A stretch of 64,000 nucleotides of DNA from Paenibacillus montanisoli (GTDB taxonomy: Bacteria; Bacillota; Bacilli; Paenibacillales; Paenibacillaceae): contig NZ_QLUW01000001.1 in NCBI RefSeq assembly GCF_003268025.1, forward strand, positions 868,001-932,000. Reading direction: 5' to 3'. Below, one piece after another: positions 1-8,456 of the stretch (its first letter is position 1; every line of letters begins with the position of its first letter). The notes beneath the pieces were generated by a model, which did not search any database, had not been told where the DNA came from, and worked only from the letters and a program-made list of their open reading frames with translations. The translations under genes and the position numbers were made by a program.

Positions 1-2
1 CG

Positions 3-785
3 GGCGGCGGGCTGCTGCTGTACGGAGAGGTGCCGCAGTTCGATATGGAAGGGAAGCCGTGCACGATCCTGAGCGATGCGCTCGGTATCCAAGTAGAAGG
101 CTTCATCCATAATGGACCGCACTCCTGGCCGTCCATCATGACGGAGGGCTGGGCAGCGGGCCGTCCGGAGGTGCACACGGGCTTCGCGCAGCGCCTTGCG
201 CCGGGCGACGGCGAAGTGTTTATGCGCTTGTACGATTCAGGCGCTGTCTGCGGTGTGGAAGCGAAGGCCGGCCGCGGCCGCGCAATCGTCATTGCGGCGT
301 CTTACAGCGGCGACGTGCCGCTGTTCAAGACCGCGCTTGAGCGTTTGGGAGTTGAGGCCGGCTTGACGCATGACAACCGTCATTATGGCATATTTACGAC
401 CTCGACCGCGAACGCCGAGGGAGAGCGGTTCCTGCATGTGCTTAATTTAGACGGCTTCGAGAAAGAGCTGAGCCTGTCGGAGCGCGGCACGAAGCTATTC
501 GGCGGCCGCAAGCTTGCTGTCGGAAGCAAGGACGGCTATATGCTGCCGCTTGGCGTGTCGTTCGGCGATGTGCGAATCTCATATGCAACCGCTGAGATTA
601 ACGCCGTTTCTTCTGATGCGATTTCCTTCAGGCTGACGCAGCCGGAAGATGTAATCGCGGTTGAAACGGAGCGCGGCATTGCGCCGAGCGAGGATTACAT
701 CGTTGACGAGCAGGACGGTATCAAGCTTGTCGTTTCCCGCAAGCATGCGAAGATCGACGACAAACTGACTTTAAAATTTGTTTAA
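3..785 (+). CDS. C-terminal part of a glycoside hydrolase, probably beta-galactosidase-like
   Basis: The reading frame is open from the left edge, so the 5' end lies outside the window; a GTG at 30 is in frame but sits inside the conserved stretch GGGLLLYGEVP and is not a credible start. The visible 260 residues begin with that Gly-rich strand, typical of the beta-sandwich or Rossmann-like accessory part of GH35/GH42-type beta-galactosidases, followed by beta-rich sequence to the stop. No catalytic acid residues can be assigned in the visible part. A strong terminator follows at once, so it ends its own transcript. Its position just upstream of a sugar ABC importer fits intracellular cleavage of imported oligosaccharides. 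The exact GH family is a guess from partial sequence. Confidence 0.5.
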   Translation, partial: GGGLLLYGEVPQFDMEGKPCTILSDALGIQVEGFIHNGPHSWPSIMTEGWAAGRPEVHTGFAQRLAPGDGEVFMRLYDSGAVCGVEAKAGRGRAIVIAASYSGDVPLFKTALERLGVEAGLTHDNRHYGIFTTSTANAEGERFLHVLNLDGFEKELSLSERGTKLFGGRKLAVGSKDGYMLPLGVSFGDVRISYATAEINAVSSDAISFRLTQPEDVIAVETERGIAPSEDYIVDEQDGIKLVVSRKHAKIDDKLTLKFV

Positions 786-812
786 TGATTGGCTGAAGAT
801 TGATCAACTTCG

Positions 813-838
813 AAAACCCCGTGAAAACGGGGTTTTTT
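813..838 (+). terminator. Rho-independent terminator
   Basis: A perfect 10-bp stem (AAAACCCCGT with ACGGGGTTTT) closes a GAAA loop and runs into a T tract. It ends the glycoside hydrolase transcript. Confidence 0.9.
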
Positions 839-1209
839 CGCGCTTTTTTGTTGAATCGTTTCACCGACATCACCCTTGAATATGAAAATAGTATCATATA
901 AACCAGGCGGTTTTTCGAAAAAAATGGTGGTCAATCCTTTTCACCACCGAGACAATGTGCTAAGATGTTTTTTGTGAAACGTTTCAATTGAAAAAGCCTC
1001 TATAAGAAACGCTTGTCGCTACTTTGATGTGAAAATGAGTCAGAATACGTTTTTTGGTCATGAAAGCGGTTCATTTGGATCGTTTTTTTTACAAAAGTTT
1101 ATCGAATCGTTTCAACAGTTAACTGCCAAATATTGAATGAATCGTCAATCTTGAGGATTTGGACATAATAACGGTGGTTAATACGCAACTGAACTAGGAG
1201 GATTTACCG
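839..1209 (+). promoter_or_regulatory. AT-rich control region of the first sugar ABC operon with three operator-like sites
   Basis: This non-coding stretch is much more AT-rich than its surroundings. It holds three copies of a 12-bp palindrome: TGAATCGTTTCA at 852-863, TGAAACGTTTCA (perfect) at 975-986 and CGAATCGTTTCA at 1103-1114. A catabolite-response-like TGAAAGCGGTTCA lies at 1061-1073. The spacing between TG and the central CG is one base shorter than in a standard cre site, so a dedicated LacI-family repressor or a CcpA variant is possible. I could not place -35/-10 boxes with certainty. AGGAGG precedes the ATG of the first permease. Confidence 0.6.
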
Positions 1210-2166
1210 ATGGCAACGACAACAAGCAAACAAAACGCAAGGCGCGTAAAGCGCGGCGGATTAGAGAAGCAAAACATCATGATTCTGTATGTTTTCCTAG
1301 TCCCTGCGCTTGTCCTTACTTTCATCTTCGCGTATCTGCCGATGTTCTCCAACTACATCGCGTTTCTGGACTATGATTTCAATAAAGGCTGGTTCGGCTT
1401 CGGAAGTGAATTCGTCGGCTTCGACAATTTCGAGAAGTTTCTGACGGACGAGAAATTCTATAAGCTCATCGGCCGTACGCTTCTTTATAGCGTGACCATG
1501 ATGGTCGCGACGTTCCCGGCCCCGCTTATTTTCGCGCTGCTGCTAAACGAGCTTCGCGGCGACCGGTTCAAGAAGATCGTGCAGACGACATCGTATATTC
1601 CCCACTTCGTATCGTGGGTTACGGTTGCCGGCCTGTTCTATATGTTCCTTACCGTTGATCCGACGGGTATCATCAATAACATTCGCCAAATGTTCGATCC
1701 GGCGGCAGAGCGCATTTCTTACATGCAGGATGCCAAGAACTTCCTGCCGGTGCTTGTTATCTCGGAAGTTTGGAAAGAAACTGGCTGGGGGACGATCCTC
1801 TACCTTGCTGCGCTGACGAGCATTGATCCACAGCAATATGAAGCGGCTCAAGTGGACGGCGCAAGCCGCTGGCAGCGTCTTATTTATGTCACTTTGCCTG
1901 GCCTCGTGCCAACGATGTGCATCCTGTTGATTTTCTCGCTGAGCGGTTTGCTGGCGACGAACTTCGACCAAGTGTTCAACCTGCAAAATAAAATGATCCG
2001 GATGGAGACCGATACGATCGGCGTGTACACGTACTATCAAGGTCTTGTAAGCGGACAGTATTCCTATTCGGCTGCTGTCGGTCTATTCCAAGGCATCGTG
2101 GCCTTCATACTGATCATGCTTACGAACTACACCACGAAGCGGCTTAGCAACGTAGGCATCATTTAA
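1210..2166 (+). CDS. Sugar ABC transporter permease, LplB type
   Basis: This 318-residue inner-membrane permease has the layout of the LplB/MalF class: a basic N-terminus, a first membrane helix at about residues 25-45, a periplasmic loop, then five further helices. The cytoplasmic EAA loop reads YEAAQVDGASRWQ near residue 215, where the ATPase docks. It forms the translocation pore with the permease 20 bp downstream and receives substrate from the lipoprotein encoded third in the operon. No ATPase gene is nearby, which is usual for this class because a shared MsmX-type ATPase is recruited. The start is supported by AGGAGG. The substrate is probably an oligosaccharide but cannot be read from the sequence. 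Confidence 0.92.
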   Translation: MATTTSKQNARRVKRGGLEKQNIMILYVFLVPALVLTFIFAYLPMFSNYIAFLDYDFNKGWFGFGSEFVGFDNFEKFLTDEKFYKLIGRTLLYSVTMMVATFPAPLIFALLLNELRGDRFKKIVQTTSYIPHFVSWVTVAGLFYMFLTVDPTGIINNIRQMFDPAAERISYMQDAKNFLPVLVISEVWKETGWGTILYLAALTSIDPQQYEAAQVDGASRWQRLIYVTLPGLVPTMCILLIFSLSGLLATNFDQVFNLQNKMIRMETDTIGVYTYYQGLVSGQYSYSAAVGLFQGIVAFILIMLTNYTTKRLSNVGII

Positions 2167-2185
2167 AGGAAGGGGTTTACCGGAA

Positions 2186-3115
2186 GTGAGAGTTAGAGCA
2201 AACAAAATTAAACGTACTGCTGGTGAGCGGTCCTTCGATTTTTTTAACGCCTTGATTATGGTCATTTGGGCCTTAACCGCGATTTACCCGTTCTGGTACA
2301 TCCTGGTGATGTCCTTCAATACGGGAGCCGACGCGGCCTCAGGCCCGATCTGGTTCTTCCCGCGCGTCTTCACGCTGGAGAACTATGCTTTCGTATTCCA
2401 ATATGACAGGCTCCATTCCGCGTTTATCGTCACGACGCTGCGCTGTATTATCGGTCCTGTGCTTTCCGTTATCGTAACGATGCTGGCAGCCTTCGCGCTT
2501 TCGAAGCGTTTCCTGCCTGGCCGCAAAACCATTTTGTTCTTCTTTATGATTCCGATGTTTATCGGCGGAACGATCATTTCCAACTATGTCGTTATTTCCA
2601 AGCTGGATTTGATCAATAACTTCTTGGTTTACGTGCTTCCGGGTGCGTTCGGATTTTTCAGCATGGTCATCATGCGCACGCATATCGAGGAGCTGCCGGC
2701 TGAGCTGCAGGAATCGGCGTTCATCGACGGCGCAGGGTATTTCCGGATTTTCGCGCAAATCATTTTCCCGCTTTGTATGCCGGTCGTTGCCGCATTCGCG
2801 TTCTTTGCCGTTGTAGGCAACTGGCTGGACTACTACACGAACCTGATTTACGTCACCGATCGCAGCTTGAGTACGCTTCAGTTCGTACTGTATGAAATCA
2901 TTAACCGTGCTGAGGCTAATACGGTTATCGACTTTACGAAGACATCGGGGGCCGCGGCTCGCCGGCTTATGGCTCAGAAGAACAATACGGTTCCGACGCC
3001 TGAGGTTATCAAGATGACGGTCATGGTTGTCGTTACGTTCCCGCTGCTTTTCGTTTATCCGTTTTTCCAAAAGTACTTCGTTAAAGGGATGTTAACTGGG
3101 GCAGTTAAGGCTTAA
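2186..3115 (+). CDS. Sugar ABC transporter permease, YtcP/LplC (MalG) type
   Basis: This 309-residue protein is the second permease of the importer. It has six predicted membrane helices and an EAA-like loop LQESAFIDGAGYFR near residue 190. Its end, YPFFQKYFVKGM followed by a short Gly/Ala tail, is the hallmark of this subfamily. The start is a GTG with GGAAGGGG upstream, and the gene follows the first permease by 19 bp, so the two are co-transcribed. Compared with relatives it has an ordinary length and no missing segments. It should pair with the upstream permease as a heterodimer in the cytoplasmic membrane. Confidence 0.92.
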   Translation: MRVRANKIKRTAGERSFDFFNALIMVIWALTAIYPFWYILVMSFNTGADAASGPIWFFPRVFTLENYAFVFQYDRLHSAFIVTTLRCIIGPVLSVIVTMLAAFALSKRFLPGRKTILFFFMIPMFIGGTIISNYVVISKLDLINNFLVYVLPGAFGFFSMVIMRTHIEELPAELQESAFIDGAGYFRIFAQIIFPLCMPVVAAFAFFAVVGNWLDYYTNLIYVTDRSLSTLQFVLYEIINRAEANTVIDFTKTSGAAARRLMAQKNNTVPTPEVIKMTVMVVVTFPLLFVYPFFQKYFVKGMLTGAVKA

Positions 3116-3174
3116 TCAGCCGCTGCCTTTCCATAGTTAAGCTTATCAACATCAAAGGGAGGCTTTACGGTTTT

Positions 3175-5091
3175 ATGAAAAAACTAGTCATGCTAATGCT
3201 GGCTGTCCTGCTGGCAGTTTCGCTCGCCGGATGCGGCGGCAAAAACACTAACAACGCACCGACCACTGAGGGCGGCAAAGCGCCTGCGCCTGTGGATCCA
3301 TCAACTTTCAAAGAGATGCACCTGGAAGTTCTTAGCCAATTGCCAACGAACCCGCGTAAGCCGGTTGAAGACAAACTGACGCCGATCTGGCGCGAGAAAA
3401 CGAAGGTTATTCCGGATTTCGTTGAAATTCCGGCGAACACGGACTACAAGAGCTGGCTCCAAATGCAAATTCTTGCGGACACCGTTCCGGCTGTAATCGC
3501 GAACCAAAACGGTATCGCGGATGACTCCGACAACATGGAAATGTTGAAAAAAGCAGGCATGGCGCGTGAAATCACGCTTGACGAGATCAAAGCTTACATG
3601 CCGCTGACGGCAAAACGTCTGGAAGAATTGGGCGTTACGGTTGAGCAATGGTATAAAGCTTCCGTCGATCCGATCGATGGCAAGCTGTGGGCAATCCCGT
3701 CGCTGCCAAGCCCGCTGCTCAAAGATGAATATCGCAAAACGCCTTACGGTGATGCCCGTCTGGGTAACGGCGGTTACGGCGTTTGGTTCCGTGACGATAT
3801 CCTGAAGAAAATCTATCCGAATGCCATGAGCGCGGATGAATTTAAAAAGCTTGCCGTTGCGAACAAAGGCAAATTGACGCTTGAGCAAGTCATGGATTTC
3901 CCGATGAATTCGCTTGACGATTTGTATGGCTACTTGAAGAAAGTTCAAGATTTGAACATCAAGGAAAACGGTAAAGTCATTACGCCGGGTCACCTGCAGC
4001 TGGATAACACTCGCGGCGCACTGCAATGGTCCCTGTTTACGGCTTCCGGTTTGTCGCTGAGCCAATCTTATCCGCTTGTCATCAATGAATCCAAGAACCT
4101 GTATGCGGACTACCAGTTGACGCCGGAGTGGAAAAACTATATCTCGTTCATGAATAAAGGCTTCAAAGAAGGCTTGTTTGGTAAAGAATTCTACATCCAG
4201 AAGAACGAACAGCGTGACGCGAAGGTGATCAACGGCGAATACGCGGTCGTAAATATGTGGGCTCCAATCGCCGCCAACCAAGAGAAAGTGAAGAAGGAAG
4301 GCAAAACATACGGCTGGAGATTCTACCCGATCTTTGCCCAAGAGCTTGATCCGAACAATCAAGACTCTGCGAACCAATACTTCCCGCTGACAACAAGATG
4401 GAACTCGAAAGCGATCAACCCGAAAAAAGTTACGGACGCTATGATTCCGCAAGTCCTGAATTGGATCGACTGGAACAACTCGCTTGAAGCTGCCGACCTG
4501 CGTGCTTGGGGTACGCCTGACATGTATACGGGCGATGGCATGGAGCGCCGTTACAAGCCGGAATTCAAGAAGGTTGAAGAATACAAGCTGATTGGTAAGC
4601 AAGATGAAACAGGCGACGGATGGTACTACGGCATCCAAGGTCAAGACAGCACAATGACGAACCCTGAAGTTTACGGTCTAGCGATGGCGGACGAAATGGG
4701 CTTTGTGTACACGCCGCAAATCGTTTATCCGTTCAGCGAAAGCAACTACGACCAAGCAACGATCGTGAACACGGCATGGCAGCAGCACAACATGAAGAAC
4801 ATGACGTTGCTTGCGGAGCTTCCGGTTGACGATGCTACGCAGCAAGCACGAGCTGAGTACGATCAGATCGCGAATGATGTGAACAACAACCTCGTATCTC
4901 CGCACAATGACGAGCTGGACAACCTGATCGTCAAAGCGATCACAAGCCCGGTCGCGGACTTCGAGAAAAACTACAAAGCTTACACGGATGTTCTATCGAG
5001 CAGCGATATCGCTGACGGTATCACGAAACAAAAAGATGCTTGGTTGAAGTATTACAAGCTTCGCGAAGGCTTCCTGAAGAAGCTGAACTAG
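3175..5091 (+). CDS. Extracellular sugar-binding lipoprotein of ABC importer (LipO-like)
   Basis: This 638-residue protein starts with a lipoprotein signal peptide: two lysines, a hydrophobic stretch and a lipobox LAGC with the lipidated cysteine at residue 20. After a short Asn/Thr/Pro-rich linker follows a large two-lobed solute-binding fold of family 1, long for the family (400-550 is common) but typical of the Paenibacillus LipO group. It captures sugar outside the cell and delivers it to the two permeases just upstream, 59 bp away in the same operon. Many aromatic residues (Trp, Tyr) are scattered through the sequence as expected for carbohydrate stacking. The ligand is unknown. The stop codon is TAG. 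Confidence 0.93.
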   Translation: MKKLVMLMLAVLLAVSLAGCGGKNTNNAPTTEGGKAPAPVDPSTFKEMHLEVLSQLPTNPRKPVEDKLTPIWREKTKVIPDFVEIPANTDYKSWLQMQILADTVPAVIANQNGIADDSDNMEMLKKAGMAREITLDEIKAYMPLTAKRLEELGVTVEQWYKASVDPIDGKLWAIPSLPSPLLKDEYRKTPYGDARLGNGGYGVWFRDDILKKIYPNAMSADEFKKLAVANKGKLTLEQVMDFPMNSLDDLYGYLKKVQDLNIKENGKVITPGHLQLDNTRGALQWSLFTASGLSLSQSYPLVINESKNLYADYQLTPEWKNYISFMNKGFKEGLFGKEFYIQKNEQRDAKVINGEYAVVNMWAPIAANQEKVKKEGKTYGWRFYPIFAQELDPNNQDSANQYFPLTTRWNSKAINPKKVTDAMIPQVLNWIDWNNSLEAADLRAWGTPDMYTGDGMERRYKPEFKKVEEYKLIGKQDETGDGWYYGIQGQDSTMTNPEVYGLAMADEMGFVYTPQIVYPFSESNYDQATIVNTAWQQHNMKNMTLLAELPVDDATQQARAEYDQIANDVNNNLVSPHNDELDNLIVKAITSPVADFEKNYKAYTDVLSSSDIADGITKQKDAWLKYYKLREGFLKKLN

Positions 5092-5106
5092 TGTAAGAAT
5101 GGGTCA

Positions 5107-5132
5107 CGGCTCTAACCGATCGGTTAGAGCCG
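5107..5132 (+). terminator. 26-bp perfect palindrome after the binding-protein gene
   Basis: The two 13-base halves are exact inverted complements (first half CGGCTCTAACCGA) with no loop bases, and no T tract follows. It may be a weak terminator or processing stem that lowers expression of the downstream dehydrogenase, or a protein-binding site. Confidence 0.55.
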
Positions 5133-5172
5133 CAGCCTTGCCATCATACATGAATCTGAGAGGATGTTAACG

Positions 5173-6240
5173 ATGACGAAGAAACTGAAAGTTGGCGTAA
5201 TCGGCGCAGGCGGCATTTTCCAATGGGCGCACTCCGAACCGTTGAAGAACCACCCGGAGCTTGAAATCGCAGCGATCTGCGATATCGACTTTGAGAAAGC
5301 GAAAGCGGCCGCGGAGCAGCACGGCATTCCGCAAGCGTTCGCGGATTACCGCGAAGTGATCGCGATTCCTGAGATCGACATCATCGACATCTGCACGCCG
5401 AACCTGTTCCACTCCGAAATCGCGGTTGCCGCTCTTGAAGCCGGCAAGCACGTATTCTGCGAGAAGCCGGATGCGGTTAGTCCTGAAGAAGCGATCCGCA
5501 TGAAGGAAGCGGAAGAGAAGAGCGGCAAGAAGCTGATGGTCATGCGCAACAACCGTTTCCGTCCGGCTTCGCAGTACATCAAGAAGTGGATCGAAGGCGG
5601 CAATCTTGGCCAAGCTTACGCAGGACGCTGCGGTTGGACGCGCCGCCGCGGCATTCCGGGCAAGGGCGGCTGGTTCACGACGAAGGAACTATCCGGCGGC
5701 GGTCCGCTGATCGACCTGGGCGTACACTTCATCGACCTCGCGATGTGGTTCATGGGCAATCCGAAGCCGGTTTCGGTTTCCGGCGCAACCTACACGAAAT
5801 TCGCGGACGCAGAAGACATCGCTGGCTCCGAGCACAGCAAATTCGGTTCGAAATCCGAAGACGAAGGCACGTTCGACGTTGAAGATTTGGCGATCGGCTT
5901 TATCCGTTTCGACAACGGCGCATCGCTGCAAATCGAGTTCAGCTGGGCATCGAACATCGAGCAGGAAGAGAACTTCGTCGAGCTGCGCGGCACGAAAGCC
6001 GGCTTCCGTTTCAGCAACGGCAAGCTGGGTCTCTATGGCGAAGACCATGGCGTCGTAACGGATACGGTTCCTCACCTGGGCCAAGACACAGGCGGTCACG
6101 GCGAGAACCTGTCGCACTTCATTGACGTCGTTCAAGGCCGTGTCGAGCCGATCTTCACGATCGACCAAGGCGTGGATATGATCAAAATTCTTTCCGCGAT
6201 TTACGAATCCGCTCGTACTGGCTCGGAAGTTAAACTGTAA
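5173..6240 (+). CDS. Gfo/Idh/MocA family NAD(P)-dependent oxidoreductase
   Basis: This 355-residue cytoplasmic enzyme has an N-terminal Rossmann domain (VGVIGAGG at residues 6-13) and the family's EKP motif (GKHVFCEKPDA near residue 95), whose Lys takes part in catalysis. The C-terminal half is the beta-sheet dimerisation and substrate domain, with DLGVHFIDLA carrying the usual His-Asp pair. An ATG at 5164 is in frame but overlaps the ribosome site; GAGAGG at 5158-5163 is correctly spaced for the ATG at 5173, which I chose. It lies 81 bp after the sugar-binding lipoprotein and probably oxidises or epimerises a sugar derived from the imported substrate. The exact substrate is unknown. Confidence 0.88.
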   Translation: MTKKLKVGVIGAGGIFQWAHSEPLKNHPELEIAAICDIDFEKAKAAAEQHGIPQAFADYREVIAIPEIDIIDICTPNLFHSEIAVAALEAGKHVFCEKPDAVSPEEAIRMKEAEEKSGKKLMVMRNNRFRPASQYIKKWIEGGNLGQAYAGRCGWTRRRGIPGKGGWFTTKELSGGGPLIDLGVHFIDLAMWFMGNPKPVSVSGATYTKFADAEDIAGSEHSKFGSKSEDEGTFDVEDLAIGFIRFDNGASLQIEFSWASNIEQEENFVELRGTKAGFRFSNGKLGLYGEDHGVVTDTVPHLGQDTGGHGENLSHFIDVVQGRVEPIFTIDQGVDMIKILSAIYESARTGSEVKL

Positions 6241-6256
6241 GGCATGCTTCGGCATG

Positions 6257-6294
6257 AGCCCATATCGGCCGTTTAGGCTGGTATGGGCTTTTTC
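6257..6294 (+). terminator. Rho-independent terminator
   Basis: A 14-bp near-perfect stem (AGCCCATATCGGCC with its partner at 6276-6289) with a five-base loop is followed by a run of T. It closes the first ABC/oxidoreductase unit. Confidence 0.85.
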
Positions 6295-6335
6295 TATGGT
6301 ATAGTAAGGAAAGGATGGCGAGGAGGAACGATGCG

Positions 6336-7298
6336 ATGAGAAAGCTTGTATGCGTATATGATTTGGAGGAGAAGCACCGGCAGCGGATCCGCGAGGCCGC
6401 GCCGGGGTTTGAAGTGGTTTTTGGCGGTGACGCCGATGAAGCGGGGATGGCGGAGCATTTCGCCGACGCGGAAATTCTCGCGGGCTGGGATGACGCCGCT
6501 GCGGCCGCCGCGCTTCGGCCGGGGACGCCGCTGCGCTGGGTACAAGCATGGGGCGCCGGCGTGGAGCAAATGCCGTTCGCTTCCTTCGCGGAGCATGGCG
6601 TGCTGTTGACGAACGCTAGCGGCGTACATGCCAACGGAATTTCCGAGACGGTGCTCGGCATGATGCTGGGCTTTACCCGCAAGTTGCATTTGACGATGCG
6701 CAACCAGGTGGAGAAGAAGTGGGACTGGCTCGGCGGCCTCGGCGAAATTCACGGCAAGGTACTCGGCATCGTAGGCGTCGGCGCGATCGGCGAAGAGCTG
6801 GCAAGACTCGCGCAGGCGTTCCATATGCGCGTGCTTGGCGTGCGCAATTCCGTTAAGCCTTCGCCGTATGTGAATCAGATGTACGGTGCGGACGGACTGG
6901 ACACGCTGCTCGCGGAAAGCGACTACGTCGTCGTCACGCTGCCGATCACGAAGGATACCCATCACCTATTTAATAGGTCGAAGTTCGCGTTGATGAAACC
7001 GAGCGCTTTCTTTGTGAATATTGGCCGGGGTGCGACGACCGTCACCGACGATTTGGTTGAAGCGCTTCGGACGGGAGTCATCGCGGGAGCCGGGCTTGAT
7101 GTATTCGAGCAAGAGCCGCTGCCGTCCTCGCATCCGCTGTGGGAGCTGGAGAATGTGATTCTTACGCCGCACAATTCCGGCAACTCCATCTATTACACCG
7201 ACCGCGCGGTCGCTATTCTTGTGCACAATTTAGCTTCTTATCTGAGCGGCGGCCGCCAGCCGATGCGCAATGAAGTGAGCTTGACCCATCAATACTAA
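6336..7298 (+). CDS. D-2-hydroxyacid dehydrogenase family protein
   Basis: This 320-residue protein belongs to the D-isomer-specific 2-hydroxyacid dehydrogenases, which interconvert 2-keto acids and D-2-hydroxy acids with NAD(P)H. The nucleotide-binding segment reads VLGIVGVGAIGEEL, and the three expected catalytic residues are visible: Arg in NIGRGAT, Glu in FEQEPLP and His in LTPHNSG. Two ATGs upstream (6315 and the out-of-frame 6331) were passed over because AGGAGG at 6321-6326 is best placed for the ATG at 6336. It is transcribed in the same direction as the GH43-like gene behind it, 66 bp away. A role in sugar-acid or lactate-type metabolism is inferred, not shown. Confidence 0.88.
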   Translation: MRKLVCVYDLEEKHRQRIREAAPGFEVVFGGDADEAGMAEHFADAEILAGWDDAAAAAALRPGTPLRWVQAWGAGVEQMPFASFAEHGVLLTNASGVHANGISETVLGMMLGFTRKLHLTMRNQVEKKWDWLGGLGEIHGKVLGIVGVGAIGEELARLAQAFHMRVLGVRNSVKPSPYVNQMYGADGLDTLLAESDYVVVTLPITKDTHHLFNRSKFALMKPSAFFVNIGRGATTVTDDLVEALRTGVIAGAGLDVFEQEPLPSSHPLWELENVILTPHNSGNSIYYTDRAVAILVHNLASYLSGGRQPMRNEVSLTHQY

Positions 7299-7364
7299 GA
7301 AGTAACGGAGAGCTGGATGCAGCCATAATGCGAAAAGGAAAACGGTGGAAGGCGGTCGGTATCG

Positions 7365-8396
7365 TTGAACACGGTGGACATTTTTCAAGCCGAGCATCTT
7401 AGAACGCCATATAAGTTGGGGCGGCCGGTGCTGCAGGGCTCCGGCGTGCAGGGGAGATTCGATGAACGGGCGGTGGATTGCCCGTTTATGTTCGAGCATC
7501 GGGGCCAGTTTTATATGATGTATGTCGGCTTTGACGGCATCGGTTACCAAACGGGGCTTGCGGTCAGCGATAACTTGCTCGATTGGTTGCCGAAAGGGCT
7601 GATGCTGGAAAGGCTGGCGGACTCGTCGCGCTGGGATCATGTCGGCGCCGCCGGGTCATGGATGCTGCTCGAGTCGGCTTCGCTGGATGAGCCGCCGCGG
7701 CTGAAGAAACTGGACGGCAAGTATTGGATGATTTATCACGCCTATCCTGAGGCCGGGTACGAAGCCGGAGGCGCCGTCATGGGGCTGGCATGGTGCGAGG
7801 ATGAAGAACTGCTGCAGTGGCACCGCTTGGAGGAGCCCGTTTTTACCTACAAAGATGGCGGCGCATGGGAGCAGGGCGGATTGTATAAATGCTGCGTCGT
7901 GGAAGCGGGCGGCAAGTACTGGATGTTCTACAACGCCAAAGGAAGCGGAGAGTGGCCATGGCTGGAGGAGACGGGCGCGGCTTATTCGGAGGATCTGGTC
8001 CATTGGACGCGCTATGACGGCAATCCGGTCATTGAGGTAAAGGAAGGCAGCTTCTACGGGCAATTTTTCAGCGATCCGTGCATCAAGTATGAGGGCGGCC
8101 GATGGGTCAATTTCGGCTTCGGCTTCGATGGCAAGCATGCTCAGGGTGCGCTCGCGGTTTCGGCGGATCTGCTGAGCTGGACGGTTTATCCGGAGCCTTG
8201 GATTCCGCGAGGAAAGCCGGGCGAGCTGGATGCGTCGCATGCGCACAAGTCATCGGTCATCCGCTGGAACGGCATGCTTTACCATTTCTATTGCGCTTGC
8301 CGGCCTGCGGCGGCGGGCGATCGCACGCTCATCGCGTATAGCGAGGAAGAGCGCGAGTTCCGCTGCATCACGGTTGCGACTAGCCGGCCGCTGTGA
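7365..8396 (+). CDS. Glycoside hydrolase of the GH43/GH32 five-bladed propeller type
   Basis: This 343-residue protein has no signal peptide, so it should act in the cytoplasm. It is built of repeating blades with motifs such as DCPFMFEHRGQFYMMYVGFD, KYWMIYHAY and KYWMFYNAK, which are the inner-strand patterns of the GH43/GH32/GH62-like beta-propellers. Three acidic residues expected for catalysis cannot be assigned securely from sequence alone. The start is TTG, preceded by GGAAGGCGG. Together with the neighbouring oxidoreductases it probably processes an imported oligosaccharide. It could also be a phosphorylase of the GH130 type, which shares the fold. Confidence 0.75.
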   Translation: MNTVDIFQAEHLRTPYKLGRPVLQGSGVQGRFDERAVDCPFMFEHRGQFYMMYVGFDGIGYQTGLAVSDNLLDWLPKGLMLERLADSSRWDHVGAAGSWMLLESASLDEPPRLKKLDGKYWMIYHAYPEAGYEAGGAVMGLAWCEDEELLQWHRLEEPVFTYKDGGAWEQGGLYKCCVVEAGGKYWMFYNAKGSGEWPWLEETGAAYSEDLVHWTRYDGNPVIEVKEGSFYGQFFSDPCIKYEGGRWVNFGFGFDGKHAQGALAVSADLLSWTVYPEPWIPRGKPGELDASHAHKSSVIRWNGMLYHFYCACRPAAAGDRTLIAYSEEEREFRCITVATSRPL

Positions 8397-8418
8397 AAGG
8401 CAATTGGGCGAACAACGC

Positions 8419-8454
8419 AAAAGCAGCTGTCCCTCACGGGACAGCTGCTTTTTC
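8419..8454 (+). terminator. Bidirectional Rho-independent terminator
   Basis: A perfect 13-bp stem (AAGCAGCTGTCCC with GGGACAGCTGCTT) and a TCAC loop have an A run on the left and a T run on the right. It can end both the GH43-like gene and the facing PAP2 gene. Confidence 0.9.
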
Positions 8455-8456
8455 TG

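Noticed and set aside
3301-4644. 447-codon open frame on the minus strand
   Set aside because: It is antisense to the first binding lipoprotein, rich in Arg, Val and Phe, without known motifs.
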